Assembly (NCBI GenBank): GCA_040005555.1
Contig: JBDTYT010000033.1
Span: forward strand, 1 to 16,344
Direction: 5' to 3'
DNA: 16,344 nt
Source of the DNA: JBDTYT01 sp040005555
GTDB lineage: Bacteria > Actinomycetota > UBA4738 > HRBIN12
Shown: positions 4,953 through 12,427 of the stretch, piece after piece
How positions within the stretch are numbered: the first letter of the stretch is position 1
How the letters are laid out: the number at the start of each line of letters is the position of its first letter
Notes under the pieces: model-generated
Database searches by the model: none
Seen by the model: only the letters and a program-made list of their open reading frames with translations
Told to the model about the DNA's origin: nothing
Position numbers and translations under genes: made by a program

Positions 4953-5867
4953 TCAGCCCGCTCGGCCACCGGTGACGAGCGTGGGCTCAGTGAGCTCTGT
5001 TCCATCGGTCCGCACCAGCCAGATCGAGGGTTCGGAGCGATACGTCGTCTCCGCGCCCAGGAGTCCCGAACCGTCGACGCCCGACACGGGCGCGCACGAC
5101 GGTCCGGTGGTGGCGTCGCCCGAAGAGCACAGGCGCGCCGCGTTATCCTGCGTCACCACGAGCACTCCTGCCACGGCCATCCACCGGCCCGGCGTTCCCC
5201 GGGCGGCGGCGGCGGGTGAGTCGGTGAGCTGTCCTTGGCCGATCCGGTGCGCGAGGGCGTCCGCGGGCGATATGCAGGGCGGTCCGCTGAACGGAAGACC
5301 GAGCTCGGTCCTCGGTGTGGGGAGCTGCCGGGCTCCCACCTGTACCGTCGCCGGCGTCGTCCCGAGGTCCGTCGTCTCGAACGTGACGAGTCCCGACGGA
5401 GCCGGGCCTAGGATGTACCGCCCGTACTCGTCGAACGTCGAGCCGTGTTGGAAGTCGTCGAACGTCCGCGTCGCGGCGCACCACCCGACGAGCTTGCCCA
5501 CTCCGAACGGCGTGTGCGTCGAGAACGCATCGACCACGGAAACGGTCCCGTCCTCGTGGTGCACGATGAAGACCGGGCGGCCGTCGGCGAGGAAGACCGC
5601 CGCGGCATCGCCGAGGGCCGGGACCCGCACCTGCTGCGAACCCGCGACGGGCACGGCATCCCCGATCGATCCCTCATCTGATCCTCCGAGCGCCGTCACC
5701 ACCACGACGGCCAGCACGACGACACCGAGCGCGATGAGCGCCAGGAGCGCCGGCCGCTCGCGGAGGGCGGAAGGGATCGCGGCACGTCGGACCTCTCTCG
5801 ACGGATCGTGGCCGGATCCCGGACTGCCGCCGGAACCGAACGAGAACGCATCGTCGAGCCTCGGCAC
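4953..5867 (-). CDS. Membrane-anchored Rieske-like protein lacking the cluster cysteines
   Basis: The predicted product is 304 aa. A cytoplasmic Arg/Gly-rich N-terminus precedes one transmembrane helix (about residues 40-60: LLALIALGVVVLAVVVVTAL) and an extracytoplasmic domain. Residues about 89-165 follow a Rieske fold: GRPVFIVHHEDGTVSVVDAF, then STHTPFG, then DFQHGSTFDEYGRYILGPAP. In true Rieske proteins the ligands are C-x-H and C-x2-H. Here both His remain (H118, H141) but the Cys positions are S116 and D138, so no [2Fe-2S] cluster is expected. The C-terminal 140 residues are not recognised and contain a possible disulfide pair (LCSSG...PSC). I chose GTG 5867, with TACGCT exactly 6 nt before it (leaderless); ATG 5936 would overlap the divergent gene. 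Confidence 0.75.
   Translation of the reverse strand: MPRLDDAFSFGSGGSPGSGHDPSREVRRAAIPSALRERPALLALIALGVVVLAVVVVTALGGSDEGSIGDAVPVAGSQQVRVPALGDAAAVFLADGRPVFIVHHEDGTVSVVDAFSTHTPFGVGKLVGWCAATRTFDDFQHGSTFDEYGRYILGPAPSGLVTFETTDLGTTPATVQVGARQLPTPRTELGLPFSGPPCISPADALAHRIGQGQLTDSPAAAARGTPGRWMAVAGVLVVTQDNAARLCSSGDATTGPSCAPVSGVDGSGLLGAETTYRSEPSIWLVRTDGTELTEPTLVTGGRAG
4955..4987 (+). terminator. Possible hairpin at the convergent gene ends
   Basis: AGCCCGCTCG (4955-4964) can pair with CGAGC-GT-GGGCT (4976-4987) as a 10-bp stem with a 2-nt bulge. It lies downstream of the small Cys-rich gene and inside the 3' end of the minus-strand gene. There is no T-run; support is weak. Confidence 0.3.
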
Positions 5868-5873
5868 GTCGCG

Positions 5874-5879
5874 AGCGTA
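5874..5879 (-). promoter_or_regulatory. Leaderless -10 element for the Rieske-like gene
   Basis: TACGCT on the minus strand (5879-5874) is followed by exactly 6 nt and then GTG (5867). Transcription would start at or within one base of the start codon. No -35 is evident. This element supports GTG 5867 as the start. Confidence 0.55.
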
Positions 5880-5904
5880 CGCCTCGCGCAGACGATCGGA
5901 GCCG

Positions 5905-5910
5905 TAGACT
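5905..5910 (+). promoter_or_regulatory. Leaderless -10 element for the LLM oxidoreductase
   Basis: TAGACT (5905-5910), then 6 nt, then GTG (5917). No Shine-Dalgarno is present, as expected for a leaderless mRNA. It stands back to back with the minus-strand element at 5874-5879 inside a 49-bp intergenic gap. Confidence 0.6.
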
Positions 5911-5916
5911 CCCGTC

Positions 5917-6837
5917 GTGCCGAGGCCGATCCGCATCGGGATCCAGCTCCCCGAGGTCGAACGCGACGTGGGATGGGCCGAGGTGGTGACGATGGCCCGC
6001 GCCGCCGAGGCGTCGGGCTTCGACTCGGTTTGGCTCGGCGATCACCTGCTCTACCGCGACGACGGCCGTCCCGAGCGCGGGCCGTGGGACGCGTGGACCA
6101 TTCTCGCCGGCCTCGCGGCCGCAACGGAGCACGTGCGGCTGGGGCCGCTCGTCGCGTGTTTGGGCTTCCACCCTCCCGGCGTGCTCGCTCGGATGGCGGC
6201 TTCCGTGAACGAGATCGCGGATGGTCGGCTGGTTCTGGGCGTGGGCGCGGGATGGAACGAGACGGAGTTCCGCGCGTTCGGTATCCCCTTCGACCATCGA
6301 GTGGGACGTTTCGAGGAGGCGTTCGACATCGTGCGCCGCCTGCTCGACGGTGAACGCGTCACCGCGCGTGGGAGGTTCTGGCAGGTCGAGGACGCGGTGC
6401 TCCTGCCCGTTCCCGCCCGCCGACCGGCGCTGATGGTGGGCAGCTCCGGGGAGCGGGTGTTGGGGATGACGCTCCCCCACGTCGAGGTGTGGAACACGTG
6501 GTACGACCTGTACGGCAACACGCCCGATGGCTTCTCGCGCGAGAACGCGAAGATCACGTCGGCGGCCGAACTCGCGGGCCGCGACCCGAGCGACATCCAG
6601 CGGAGCGCCTGCGCCTTGGTGCTCGTCGACCCTGCGACGAACGAGCGACCTCGGTCAGCAGATCACCCGCCGCTCGAGGGCTCGATGGCGACGATCGCGC
6701 GCGGACTGAGCGAGCTGGGTGAGGCGGGCGCGCACGAAGTCATCATCGTCGCGGACCCGATCACGGAAGGCTCGATCCGAGCCCTCGGCGAGGCGGTCGC
6801 GATCGTGGCGCAGAACGCCGGGGTGACCGCGCCGTGA
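5917..6837 (+). CDS. LLM-class F420-dependent oxidoreductase
   Basis: A 306-aa luciferase-like monooxygenase-fold protein. Recognisable parts are the first strand RIGIQLPE, EASGFDSVWLGDHLLY (about residues 31-46), the region AATEHVRLGPLVACLGFHPP, ADGRLVLGVGAGWNETEF (about 101-118) and PALMVGSSGERVL. These match F420-dependent reductases/dehydrogenases rather than FMN luciferases; the substrate cannot be told. GTG 5917 is supported by the -10 exactly 6 nt upstream. The stop overlaps the GTG of the next gene by 4 nt, so the two are translationally coupled. The length is normal for the family. Confidence 0.9.
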   Translation: MPRPIRIGIQLPEVERDVGWAEVVTMARAAEASGFDSVWLGDHLLYRDDGRPERGPWDAWTILAGLAAATEHVRLGPLVACLGFHPPGVLARMAASVNEIADGRLVLGVGAGWNETEFRAFGIPFDHRVGRFEEAFDIVRRLLDGERVTARGRFWQVEDAVLLPVPARRPALMVGSSGERVLGMTLPHVEVWNTWYDLYGNTPDGFSRENAKITSAAELAGRDPSDIQRSACALVLVDPATNERPRSADHPPLEGSMATIARGLSELGEAGAHEVIIVADPITEGSIRALGEAVAIVAQNAGVTAP

Positions 6838-7226
6838 GCAGCCGGCAGCGACGACCGAACGAGGTCCTCGGTGCGAGCGTCACGCTCACGGGTTGGCTTC
6901 CGGGCCGAGAGGCCGACGTGACGGAAGCGCTGGCGAAGATCATCACGCGTGAGGTCTCGCTCGATGCAGCCGCCCTCCCGATCGTCGTGCTGGAGAAGAC
7001 CTCCATCGAGAACGGCGAACGCGCTCGAGCATCGCTCGAGGCCGCGGGCGGCGTCGTCGAGACACACGACGCCTGGGTCACGCGTGACGTCGCTCCCGAT
7101 CCGCGCGCCCGCCCCGCATGTCCGTCCTGCGGATCCGAGCGCACGCAGCCGTACACGTTCGCGGGCCCGGCCGGCCGCGTGAACATGCGATGCACGAACT
7201 GCGGACATCTGTTCAAGCGGCCCTGA
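6834..7226 (+). CDS. Ribosomal L7/L12-C-terminal-domain-like protein with zinc ribbon
   Basis: A 130-aa protein. Residues about 30-78 (ALAKIITREVSLDAAALPIV...SLEAAGGVVE) follow the alternating helix/strand pattern of the L7/L12 C-terminal domain, where 'LEAAGAxVE' is characteristic. A C-terminal zinc ribbon follows, with C96-x2-C99 and C120-x2-C123 (CPSCGS ... CTNCGHLF). The GTG start overlaps the TGA of the LLM oxidoreductase gene (GTGA), so it is expressed with it. L7/L12-like domains outside the ribosome have unclear roles; here a nucleic-acid or protein contact function is possible but not shown. Domain assignment is by eye, moderately sure. Confidence 0.7.
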   Translation: MSSRQRRPNEVLGASVTLTGWLPGREADVTEALAKIITREVSLDAAALPIVVLEKTSIENGERARASLEAAGGVVETHDAWVTRDVAPDPRARPACPSCGSERTQPYTFAGPAGRVNMRCTNCGHLFKRP

Positions 7227-7277
7227 CGCAAGGGCACGTTCCGTTCCGGACGAGCACGGCGCGGCCAGGGGCGCCGG

Positions 7278-7892
7278 TCAGCTCGCAGGCGGCTTCCGCT
7301 GCCCTGGGAGCTGGTCGTCCTCGGTCTCGTCCCACACGGTGCTGCCCTTCAGCGGGGCGACGTTGAACTGGTAGTCGAACACCAACGCACCACCGTACGC
7401 GGCTCCGAATGCCACCAGCGCCCCGGCCACGATCGAGAGCACGAGCAGCGGCGATCCGGTCGACGTTGTCGTGTCGAACGCGGAAACCCTGGCGATCGTC
7501 TCGACGATCACGAGCGCGGTCACCGTCAGCATCACCGTCATGTGCCAGTTGGCCGTCCGCCAGACCTGGGTGTGTTTGGCACGACCGATCGGGCCGGTGC
7601 CTTTCTCGCGCTCGAGCCCCTTCCACCAGTCCCAGAACCCGGTGAGCGCGGTGCCAAGGGATACGACCAGTCCGACGACGGTGACGAACGTTGCCGTGAC
7701 GAAGGCGTTGCGCCCCAAGCTCGAACCGTCTTTCGCCACGAACGAGAGCAGGTCGAACCCCGCCGCCAGTACGTAGCAGACGATCGGGAAATCGGTGAGG
7801 GGCGGGTGGGTGGGTTTGCCCTCCCATCCGCGGATCCCTCGGAACGTTCGGCCGCGCAGCGTGATCGCCGGCCGGATCGAGAACGGTCGCAT
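7278..7892 (-). CDS. DUF2231-like integral membrane protein
   Basis: A 204-aa protein with four hydrophobic helices: FPIVCYVLAAGFDLLSFVA, FVTVVGLVVSLGTALTGFWD, MTVMLTVTALVIVETIARV and LLVLSIVAGALVAFGAAYGG. The 'THPPLTDFPIV' motif before helix 1, the 'TGFWDWWKG' after helix 2 and the conserved His of ANWHMTVM recall the DUF2231 family, whose function is unknown. ATG 7892 is chosen because AGGGGAG lies 6 nt upstream; an ATG two codons earlier (7898) sits too close to it. The gene is divergent from the ABC exporter at 7990 and convergent with the zinc-ribbon gene. TAAGCT at 7944-7939 (minus) is a possible -10. Confidence 0.82.
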   Translation of the reverse strand: MRPFSIRPAITLRGRTFRGIRGWEGKPTHPPLTDFPIVCYVLAAGFDLLSFVAKDGSSLGRNAFVTATFVTVVGLVVSLGTALTGFWDWWKGLEREKGTGPIGRAKHTQVWRTANWHMTVMLTVTALVIVETIARVSAFDTTTSTGSPLLVLSIVAGALVAFGAAYGGALVFDYQFNVAPLKGSTVWDETEDDQLPGQRKPPAS

Positions 7893-7977
7893 CAGCATCT
7901 CCCCTCGAGCACCCCGGTCCTCGGGGCAGACCCTTCCCAGCTTACGCCGCCACGAGTCGCCGGCCACCGCCGTCCAG

Positions 7978-7983
7978 CATGAT
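7978..7983 (+). promoter_or_regulatory. Leaderless -10 element for the ABC exporter operon
   Basis: CATGAT (7978-7983), 6 nt, then ATG (7990). The first base deviates from TANNNT, but the spacing equals that of the other leaderless genes here, and no Shine-Dalgarno precedes the ATG. Confidence 0.4.
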
Positions 7984-7989
7984 GGACGC

Positions 7990-9765
7990 ATGAGCACGCA
8001 GGTCCAAGACCGGCTCGATGCGGAGGGGTTGTTCGGCCGCGGCATGCGTCTGGTCGGCTCCTACATCAAGGCGCATCCGAAGCCGTTCGTGATCTCGGTC
8101 TGCGGAGCGTTCACGTTCGCGGTCGCCTCGATCGCGGTGACGGTGGCGCTCGGTCGCGTCACCGACCGAGTCCTCCGGCCCGCGTTCGGCACCGGGGTAA
8201 GCGCCGGAACCGTCTGGCTGGCGGTCGGGGCCGTCATGGCGCTCGCGACCCTGCGAGCTGCGGGGATCGGCGTGCGCCGGTACTACAGCGGCGTGCTGGG
8301 CTCGGCGGTCGGAGCGACGCTGCGCGAGCGCGTCTCGGATCGGTACCGTGACCTGTCGCTCGCCTACCACCGCGCGACGCCGACCGGCGAGCTGCTCGCG
8401 CACATGGAGGCAGACGTCGAGGCCGCGATCGACGTCTTGTACCCGATCCCGTTCGCGATCGGCGTGATCTTCCTCGTCGTGTTCGCGATGATCTCGCTGA
8501 TCCTCACCGACCCGTTCCTCACGATCGTCGGGCTGCTGATGATCCCCGCGCTCGCGGTCATGAACCGCTCGTTCGCGCGACGGATGCAGGGGCCGGCGCA
8601 GCGCGCCCAGGAACGCATCGGCGACGTGTCCGCGGTGGCGCACGAATCGATCGACGGCGCGCTCGTGGTGAAGGCCCTCGGCCGAGAGCGTGCCGAGGTC
8701 GAGCGCCTGCGTGAGAAGGCTCAGCAATTGCGCGTCGAGCGCACCGCGGCCGGCTTCGTCCGCGCCGGGTTCGAGCCCGCGCTCGAGGCGCTGCCCTCCC
8801 TCGCGATCACCGTGATGATCGCCGTGGGCGCGTGGCGCGTGTCGACCGGCGCCGTGACGGTCGGGACCCTCGTGCAGATGGTCACGCTGTTCGGCATGCT
8901 CGCCTGGCCGATGCGCTTCATCGGCTGGATCTTGTCCGAGCTTCCTCGCGCGGTCGTCGGTCACGGCCGGATCGTCGAGGTCCTCGATCAACCGATCACG
9001 ATCGAGCGAGCCGCCGAGCCCGCCCTGCTGCCCGAGCAACCGCTCGACGTCGCCGCCGAGGCGCTCACGTACGAGTTCGCCGGCGTCCGGGTCCTCGACG
9101 AGGTCACGTTCCACGTGCAGGCCAACGAATCCGTGGCGCTCGTGGGTCCGACGGGGGTCGGCAAGTCGACCCTCGCGCAGCTGCTCGTGCGGCTGGACGA
9201 CCCGACCGCCGGCGAGATCTTGCTGGGCGGCGTCAACCTGCGGCACATCGACGCCGCGTCGCTTCGCCGCGCCGCCTCGATGGTCTTCCAAGACAGCTTC
9301 CTGTTCGCGAACACGGTGGCCGAGAACATCGCGCTCGACTCGAACGCCTCCCGCGACGAGATCGAGCGGGCCGCGACCGTCGCGCAGGCCGATCGGTTCA
9401 TCCGGGCCCTGCCGAAGGGGTTCGACACGGTCCTGGGCGAGCGCGGGCACACGCTGTCCGGCGGCGAGCGCCAGCGGGTGGCGCTCGCTCGGGCGCTCGT
9501 TCGCCGGCCGCGGGTCCTGATCCTCGATGACGCCACGAGCTCGGTCGACCCGACCATCGAGGCCGAGATCCTCGCCGGTTTGCGCGAGGAGCTCCAGACC
9601 ACGCTCATCGTCATCGCCTACCGACTCTCCACGATCCGTCTGGCGGACCGCGTCCTGTACCTCGAGCGGGGGCGCATCCGCGCCTCGGGCTCGCATGACG
9701 AGCTGCTTTCGGACGAACCCGGCTACGCCGCAATGGTCCGCGCGTACGAGCGGGGTGAGCGATGA
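7990..9765 (+). CDS. ABC exporter half-transporter, degenerate-site subunit
   Basis: A 591-aa fusion of an ABC_membrane domain (about residues 35-320) with an ATPase domain (about 350-585). Walker A GPTGVGKST (386-394), Q-loop Q434 and signature LSGGERQ (489-495) are all canonical. The catalytic base after Walker B is Asp (ILDDATS, D514) instead of Glu, and the H-loop His is Tyr (IAYRLST, Y544). So its own ATP site is expected to hydrolyse poorly. This is the pattern of the 'degenerate' subunit of heterodimeric exporters such as TM287/288. The downstream gene overlaps it (ATGA) and has the complementary pattern. The substrate is unknown; drugs or lipids are usual for the group. Confidence 0.93.
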   Translation: MSTQVQDRLDAEGLFGRGMRLVGSYIKAHPKPFVISVCGAFTFAVASIAVTVALGRVTDRVLRPAFGTGVSAGTVWLAVGAVMALATLRAAGIGVRRYYSGVLGSAVGATLRERVSDRYRDLSLAYHRATPTGELLAHMEADVEAAIDVLYPIPFAIGVIFLVVFAMISLILTDPFLTIVGLLMIPALAVMNRSFARRMQGPAQRAQERIGDVSAVAHESIDGALVVKALGRERAEVERLREKAQQLRVERTAAGFVRAGFEPALEALPSLAITVMIAVGAWRVSTGAVTVGTLVQMVTLFGMLAWPMRFIGWILSELPRAVVGHGRIVEVLDQPITIERAAEPALLPEQPLDVAAEALTYEFAGVRVLDEVTFHVQANESVALVGPTGVGKSTLAQLLVRLDDPTAGEILLGGVNLRHIDAASLRRAASMVFQDSFLFANTVAENIALDSNASRDEIERAATVAQADRFIRALPKGFDTVLGERGHTLSGGERQRVALARALVRRPRVLILDDATSSVDPTIEAEILAGLREELQTTLIVIAYRLSTIRLADRVLYLERGRIRASGSHDELLSDEPGYAAMVRAYERGER

Positions 9766-11585
9766 GCGCGCCCGCCGTCTTCGAGTCCGCGGTCGTTCCG
9801 GATGCCGAGGAGGACCTGCCGATCCCCGTGCACATGCAGAAGGCGCGGAACGTGCTCGTGCTCGGTCTTCGGGAGAGCCCAGCGCTGCGCCGGGGACTCG
9901 GCTTCACGGTGATCGTGTCGCTCGCCGCGGCCGTCGCGAACCTCGTCGCGCCCGTCCTGATCCAACAGATCTTCGACCACGGCTTCCGAGGCGGGTTCCG
10001 GCCCGGATTCGTGTTCGGCCTCTGTGGCATCTCGTTCGTCCTGGTGGCCGGGACGTACGCCGCCGGGCGGGCGGCCTCCCGCCGGCTCGTCCGTGCCTCC
10101 GAGGAGGCCCTCATGGAGCTGCGGGTCCGCGGGTTCGAGCACATCCACCGGCTCTCGATCGCGTCGCAGTCGCAGGAACGGCGTGGGATCTTCGTGGCCC
10201 GGGTGACGGCGGACGTCGACACGCTCTCGGAGTTCACCGAGTGGGGCGGGATCGCCTGGATCGTGTCGTTCGCGATGATCCTCGGGGCGCTCGTGCTCAT
10301 GCTGATCTACTCGTGGCAGCTCACGATCCCGGTCGTGCTCCTGGTCGGCCCGCTGCTGTACGTCGTCTCGAAGCTCCAGGCCAAGTTGTCGGCGGCGTTC
10401 GACCTCGTGAGGGCGCGGGTCGGGCAGATGCTGTCGGAGGTTTCCGAGAGCGTCATGGGCGCCGCCGTCGTACGCGCCTACGGGTTGGAGGAGCGGATCG
10501 ACACCCGCGTGAAGCGCTCGATCCGCGACCGCTATCAGGCGCAGGTGGTCGCGCACTTCCGCACCGCCACGTTGTTCCCCATGGCCACGATCTTCTGGGG
10601 CCTTTCGCTGTCGGTCGTGATCTTGGTCGGCGCGATGTTCGGACCGGGGTGGGGCCTCACGTTCGGGCGGGTGTCGGCCTTCCTGTTCCTCGCGGACATG
10701 TTCGTGCACACCTTCACCGACTTGCCCGAGATCTACGCCGACACCCAGACGGCGATCGCGGGCTGGCGGAAGATCCTCGCGCTCCTCGAGCTGCCGGTCG
10801 AGATCGTGGAGCCCTCGCCGGGCGTCGCGCTACCGACCGGCCCGCTGTCGGTGCGGGCGGAGGACGTTAGTTATCGCTACGGCAACGGTCCGCTCGTCCT
10901 GCACGAGGTGAGCCTCGAGGTGCCGGCGGGAGCACACGTGGCGATCGTCGGTGAAACCGGCTCGGGCAAGACGACGTTGTCGAAGCTGCTGACGCGCCTG
11001 GCGGACCCCGTCGACGGGCGGATCGCGATCCAGGACGTGCCGCTCACCCAGGTGGCGCGAACGTCGCGACAGTCGGCCGTGCGGATGGTGCCACAGGACG
11101 GGTTCCTGTTCGACATGAGCGTGCGCGAGAACGTCCGCGCCGGCCGTCAGGGCGCGACCGATCGCGAGATCGAGACGGCGTTCGAGGAGCTGGGCCTCGG
11201 CGCGTGGGTGGAGTCCTTGCCGCACGCCCTCGACACGCGGGTCGGGGAACGCGGGGAGTCGCTCTCGGTCGGGGAGCGCCAGCTCGTGTCGCTCGCGAGG
11301 GCTCAGATCGGGAACCCGGGGCTGCTCATCCTCGACGAGGCGACGAGCGCCGTCGATCCCGCCACCGAACGCATGATCTCCGAGGCCCTCCGCAGGCTGT
11401 CGGCCGGGCGGACCTCGATCACGATCGCGCACCGGCTGTCGACCGCCGAGACCGCCGACACGATCTTCGTTTTCGACGCCGGCCGCGTGGTGGAGCGGGG
11501 CACCCACATGGAGCTGGTCGAGCTCGGCGGGGTGTACGGGGGCCTGTTCCGGAGCTGGCTGGGCAACGTTCGGAGCGCGACATAG
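9762..11585 (+). CDS. ABC exporter half-transporter, catalytic-site subunit
   Basis: A 607-aa protein: a polar N-terminal tail (about 40 residues), an ABC_membrane domain (about 45-335) and an ATPase domain (about 365-600). Walker A is GETGSGKTT (397-405), Walker B ends ILDE with catalytic E526, and the H-loop is IAHRLST (H557), all intact. The signature is LSVGE (501-505) instead of LSGGE. Because each ATP site pairs Walker motifs of one subunit with the signature of the other, this LSVGE faces the degenerate site of the upstream subunit, and the intact site here is completed by the upstream LSGGE. The start overlaps the upstream stop by 4 nt, giving balanced translation. No terminator was recognised after it. 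Confidence 0.93.
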   Translation: MSAPAVFESAVVPDAEEDLPIPVHMQKARNVLVLGLRESPALRRGLGFTVIVSLAAAVANLVAPVLIQQIFDHGFRGGFRPGFVFGLCGISFVLVAGTYAAGRAASRRLVRASEEALMELRVRGFEHIHRLSIASQSQERRGIFVARVTADVDTLSEFTEWGGIAWIVSFAMILGALVLMLIYSWQLTIPVVLLVGPLLYVVSKLQAKLSAAFDLVRARVGQMLSEVSESVMGAAVVRAYGLEERIDTRVKRSIRDRYQAQVVAHFRTATLFPMATIFWGLSLSVVILVGAMFGPGWGLTFGRVSAFLFLADMFVHTFTDLPEIYADTQTAIAGWRKILALLELPVEIVEPSPGVALPTGPLSVRAEDVSYRYGNGPLVLHEVSLEVPAGAHVAIVGETGSGKTTLSKLLTRLADPVDGRIAIQDVPLTQVARTSRQSAVRMVPQDGFLFDMSVRENVRAGRQGATDREIETAFEELGLGAWVESLPHALDTRVGERGESLSVGERQLVSLARAQIGNPGLLILDEATSAVDPATERMISEALRRLSAGRTSITIAHRLSTAETADTIFVFDAGRVVERGTHMELVELGGVYGGLFRSWLGNVRSAT

Positions 11586-11666
11586 CCGCGTTTCCCGGGG
11601 CCACAGTCAGGCACGCTCGTGCGGCGGGGAGGGGCGGGATCCTGTCAGTCTTCTCTCTGACCCGAT

Positions 11667-11692
11667 GCGTAGAACGGCCCCGGTCGGGGTAG
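11667..11692 (+). promoter_or_regulatory. Possible SigB/SigF-type promoter for the coiled-coil membrane protein
   Basis: GCGT (11667-11670), a 16-nt spacer, GGGTAG (11687-11692). The -35 fits only the loose GNNT form, so support is weaker than for the other sites. A start near 11698 would leave a 28-nt leader with the Shine-Dalgarno at 11712-11718. Confidence 0.45.
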
Positions 11693-11725
11693 GAGACAGG
11701 AGACCCGGACGAAGGAGGGCGAGTC

Positions 11726-12196
11726 ATGAGCATCACCGACACGGTAGGACGCGCCAAGGACGGTGCCATGCTGCATCTGTCAGAGGCGAAGATCGACCGC
11801 ACCGCCAAGGAGAACGACGAACTCAAGATCGAGAACCGGCTCCTCCGCGAGGAGCTCGCCGACCACCGATCCGAGCACAAGCAGGTGCTCGACCTGCTCG
11901 AGAAGTCTCGGATCTCGACGAGCGGGAGCGCCTCTTCGGGGCGGAAGTTCAAGCTCCTGCGACTCATCGCGATCGGCGGAACGGTCTACGCGATCGTCAC
12001 GAAGACCAGCGCCGTCGAGCGCGTGAAGGGTTGGATCGACTCGATGAAGGGGACGACCGACCGGTTCGCATCGGACGTCTCGATGAAGGCCTCCGATGGG
12101 GCGTATCGGGTCGGTGACACGATCGAGCACGCCGGCCGCAAGCTCGAGCAGACGGGCGAGAACATCGAGCAGGCCGCTCGGCCTTCCGAGCGTTAA
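11726..12196 (+). CDS. Coiled-coil, single-pass membrane protein of unknown function
   Basis: A 156-aa protein I do not recognise. Residues about 25-60 (TAKENDELKIENRLLREEL...) have a clear heptad pattern for a coiled coil. A short basic stretch (GRKFK) leads into one hydrophobic segment (about 77-92, LLRLIAIGGTVYAIV). The C-terminal 60 residues are amphipathic, Lys/Glu/Ala-rich (RVGDTIEHAGRKLEQTGENI), reminiscent of stress proteins of the CsbD/YtxH kind. ATG 11726 has AAGGAGG 7 nt upstream, a strong site. The possible SigB-type promoter and the composition suggest an envelope stress role (inference). A strong hairpin follows 33 nt after the stop. Confidence 0.85.
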   Translation: MSITDTVGRAKDGAMLHLSEAKIDRTAKENDELKIENRLLREELADHRSEHKQVLDLLEKSRISTSGSASSGRKFKLLRLIAIGGTVYAIVTKTSAVERVKGWIDSMKGTTDRFASDVSMKASDGAYRVGDTIEHAGRKLEQTGENIEQAARPSER

Positions 12197-12229
12197 TTCG
12201 ATCTAGAGAGCGAAGCACACCAGTGCGTG

Positions 12230-12257
12230 GACAGGACCGGCTCCGGCCGGTCCTGTC
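12230..12257 (+). terminator. Hairpin terminator after the coiled-coil protein gene
   Basis: A perfect 11-bp stem: GACAGGACCGG (12230-12240) pairs with CCGGTCCTGTC (12247-12257) around a 6-nt loop. There is no T-run, but its position and stability fit a terminator separating the coiled-coil gene from the DrrAB operon. Confidence 0.7.
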
Positions 12258-12306
12258 GCATCTCAAGCCCCCTCTCGACCTCACGAAGGTCGGTGGAGTG
12301 CCGCGC

Positions 12307-12336
12307 TTGCGATACGACATGCTTGTCCCGGATACT
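12307..12336 (+). promoter_or_regulatory. Sigma70-like promoter candidate for the DrrAB operon
   Basis: TTGCGA (12307-12312), an 18-nt spacer, GATACT (12331-12336). A start near 12343 would leave a leader of about 130 nt before the DrrA GTG, holding the chain of small ORFs. Confidence 0.45.
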
Positions 12337-12380
12337 CCCCCACTGACTGCCCGAACGCAGAGGCCGCTCCGCCAGCAGCC

Positions 12381-12395
12381 GAAGGAGGATCGATG
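12381..12395 (+). promoter_or_regulatory. Strong ribosome-binding site facing a start-stop codon pair
   Basis: GAAGGAGG (12381-12388) is the best Shine-Dalgarno between 12197 and the DrrA gene. An ATG at 12393 follows 4 nt later but is immediately stopped (ATG TGA). The overlapping GTG at 12395, 6 nt after the site, opens a 10-codon ORF. Which of the two is used cannot be told from sequence. Confidence 0.5.
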
Positions 12396-12427
12396 TGAGA
12401 TCAAGCGGCACGCGATCATCGACATGA
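12395..12427 (+). CDS. Possible 10-codon leader ORF 1
   Basis: GTG at 12395 encodes VRSSGTRSST and stops at TGA 12425-12427. It is optimally placed after a strong Shine-Dalgarno. Its stop overlaps the ATG of the next small ORF as ATGA. It is too short to judge by composition; the evidence is its ribosome-binding site and its place in the overlap chain. Confidence 0.4.
   Translation: MRSSGTRSST

Noticed and set aside
7942..9696. 584-aa minus-strand open frame
   Set aside because: Antisense shadow of the first ABC exporter gene; Arg/Asp/His-rich with no domain.
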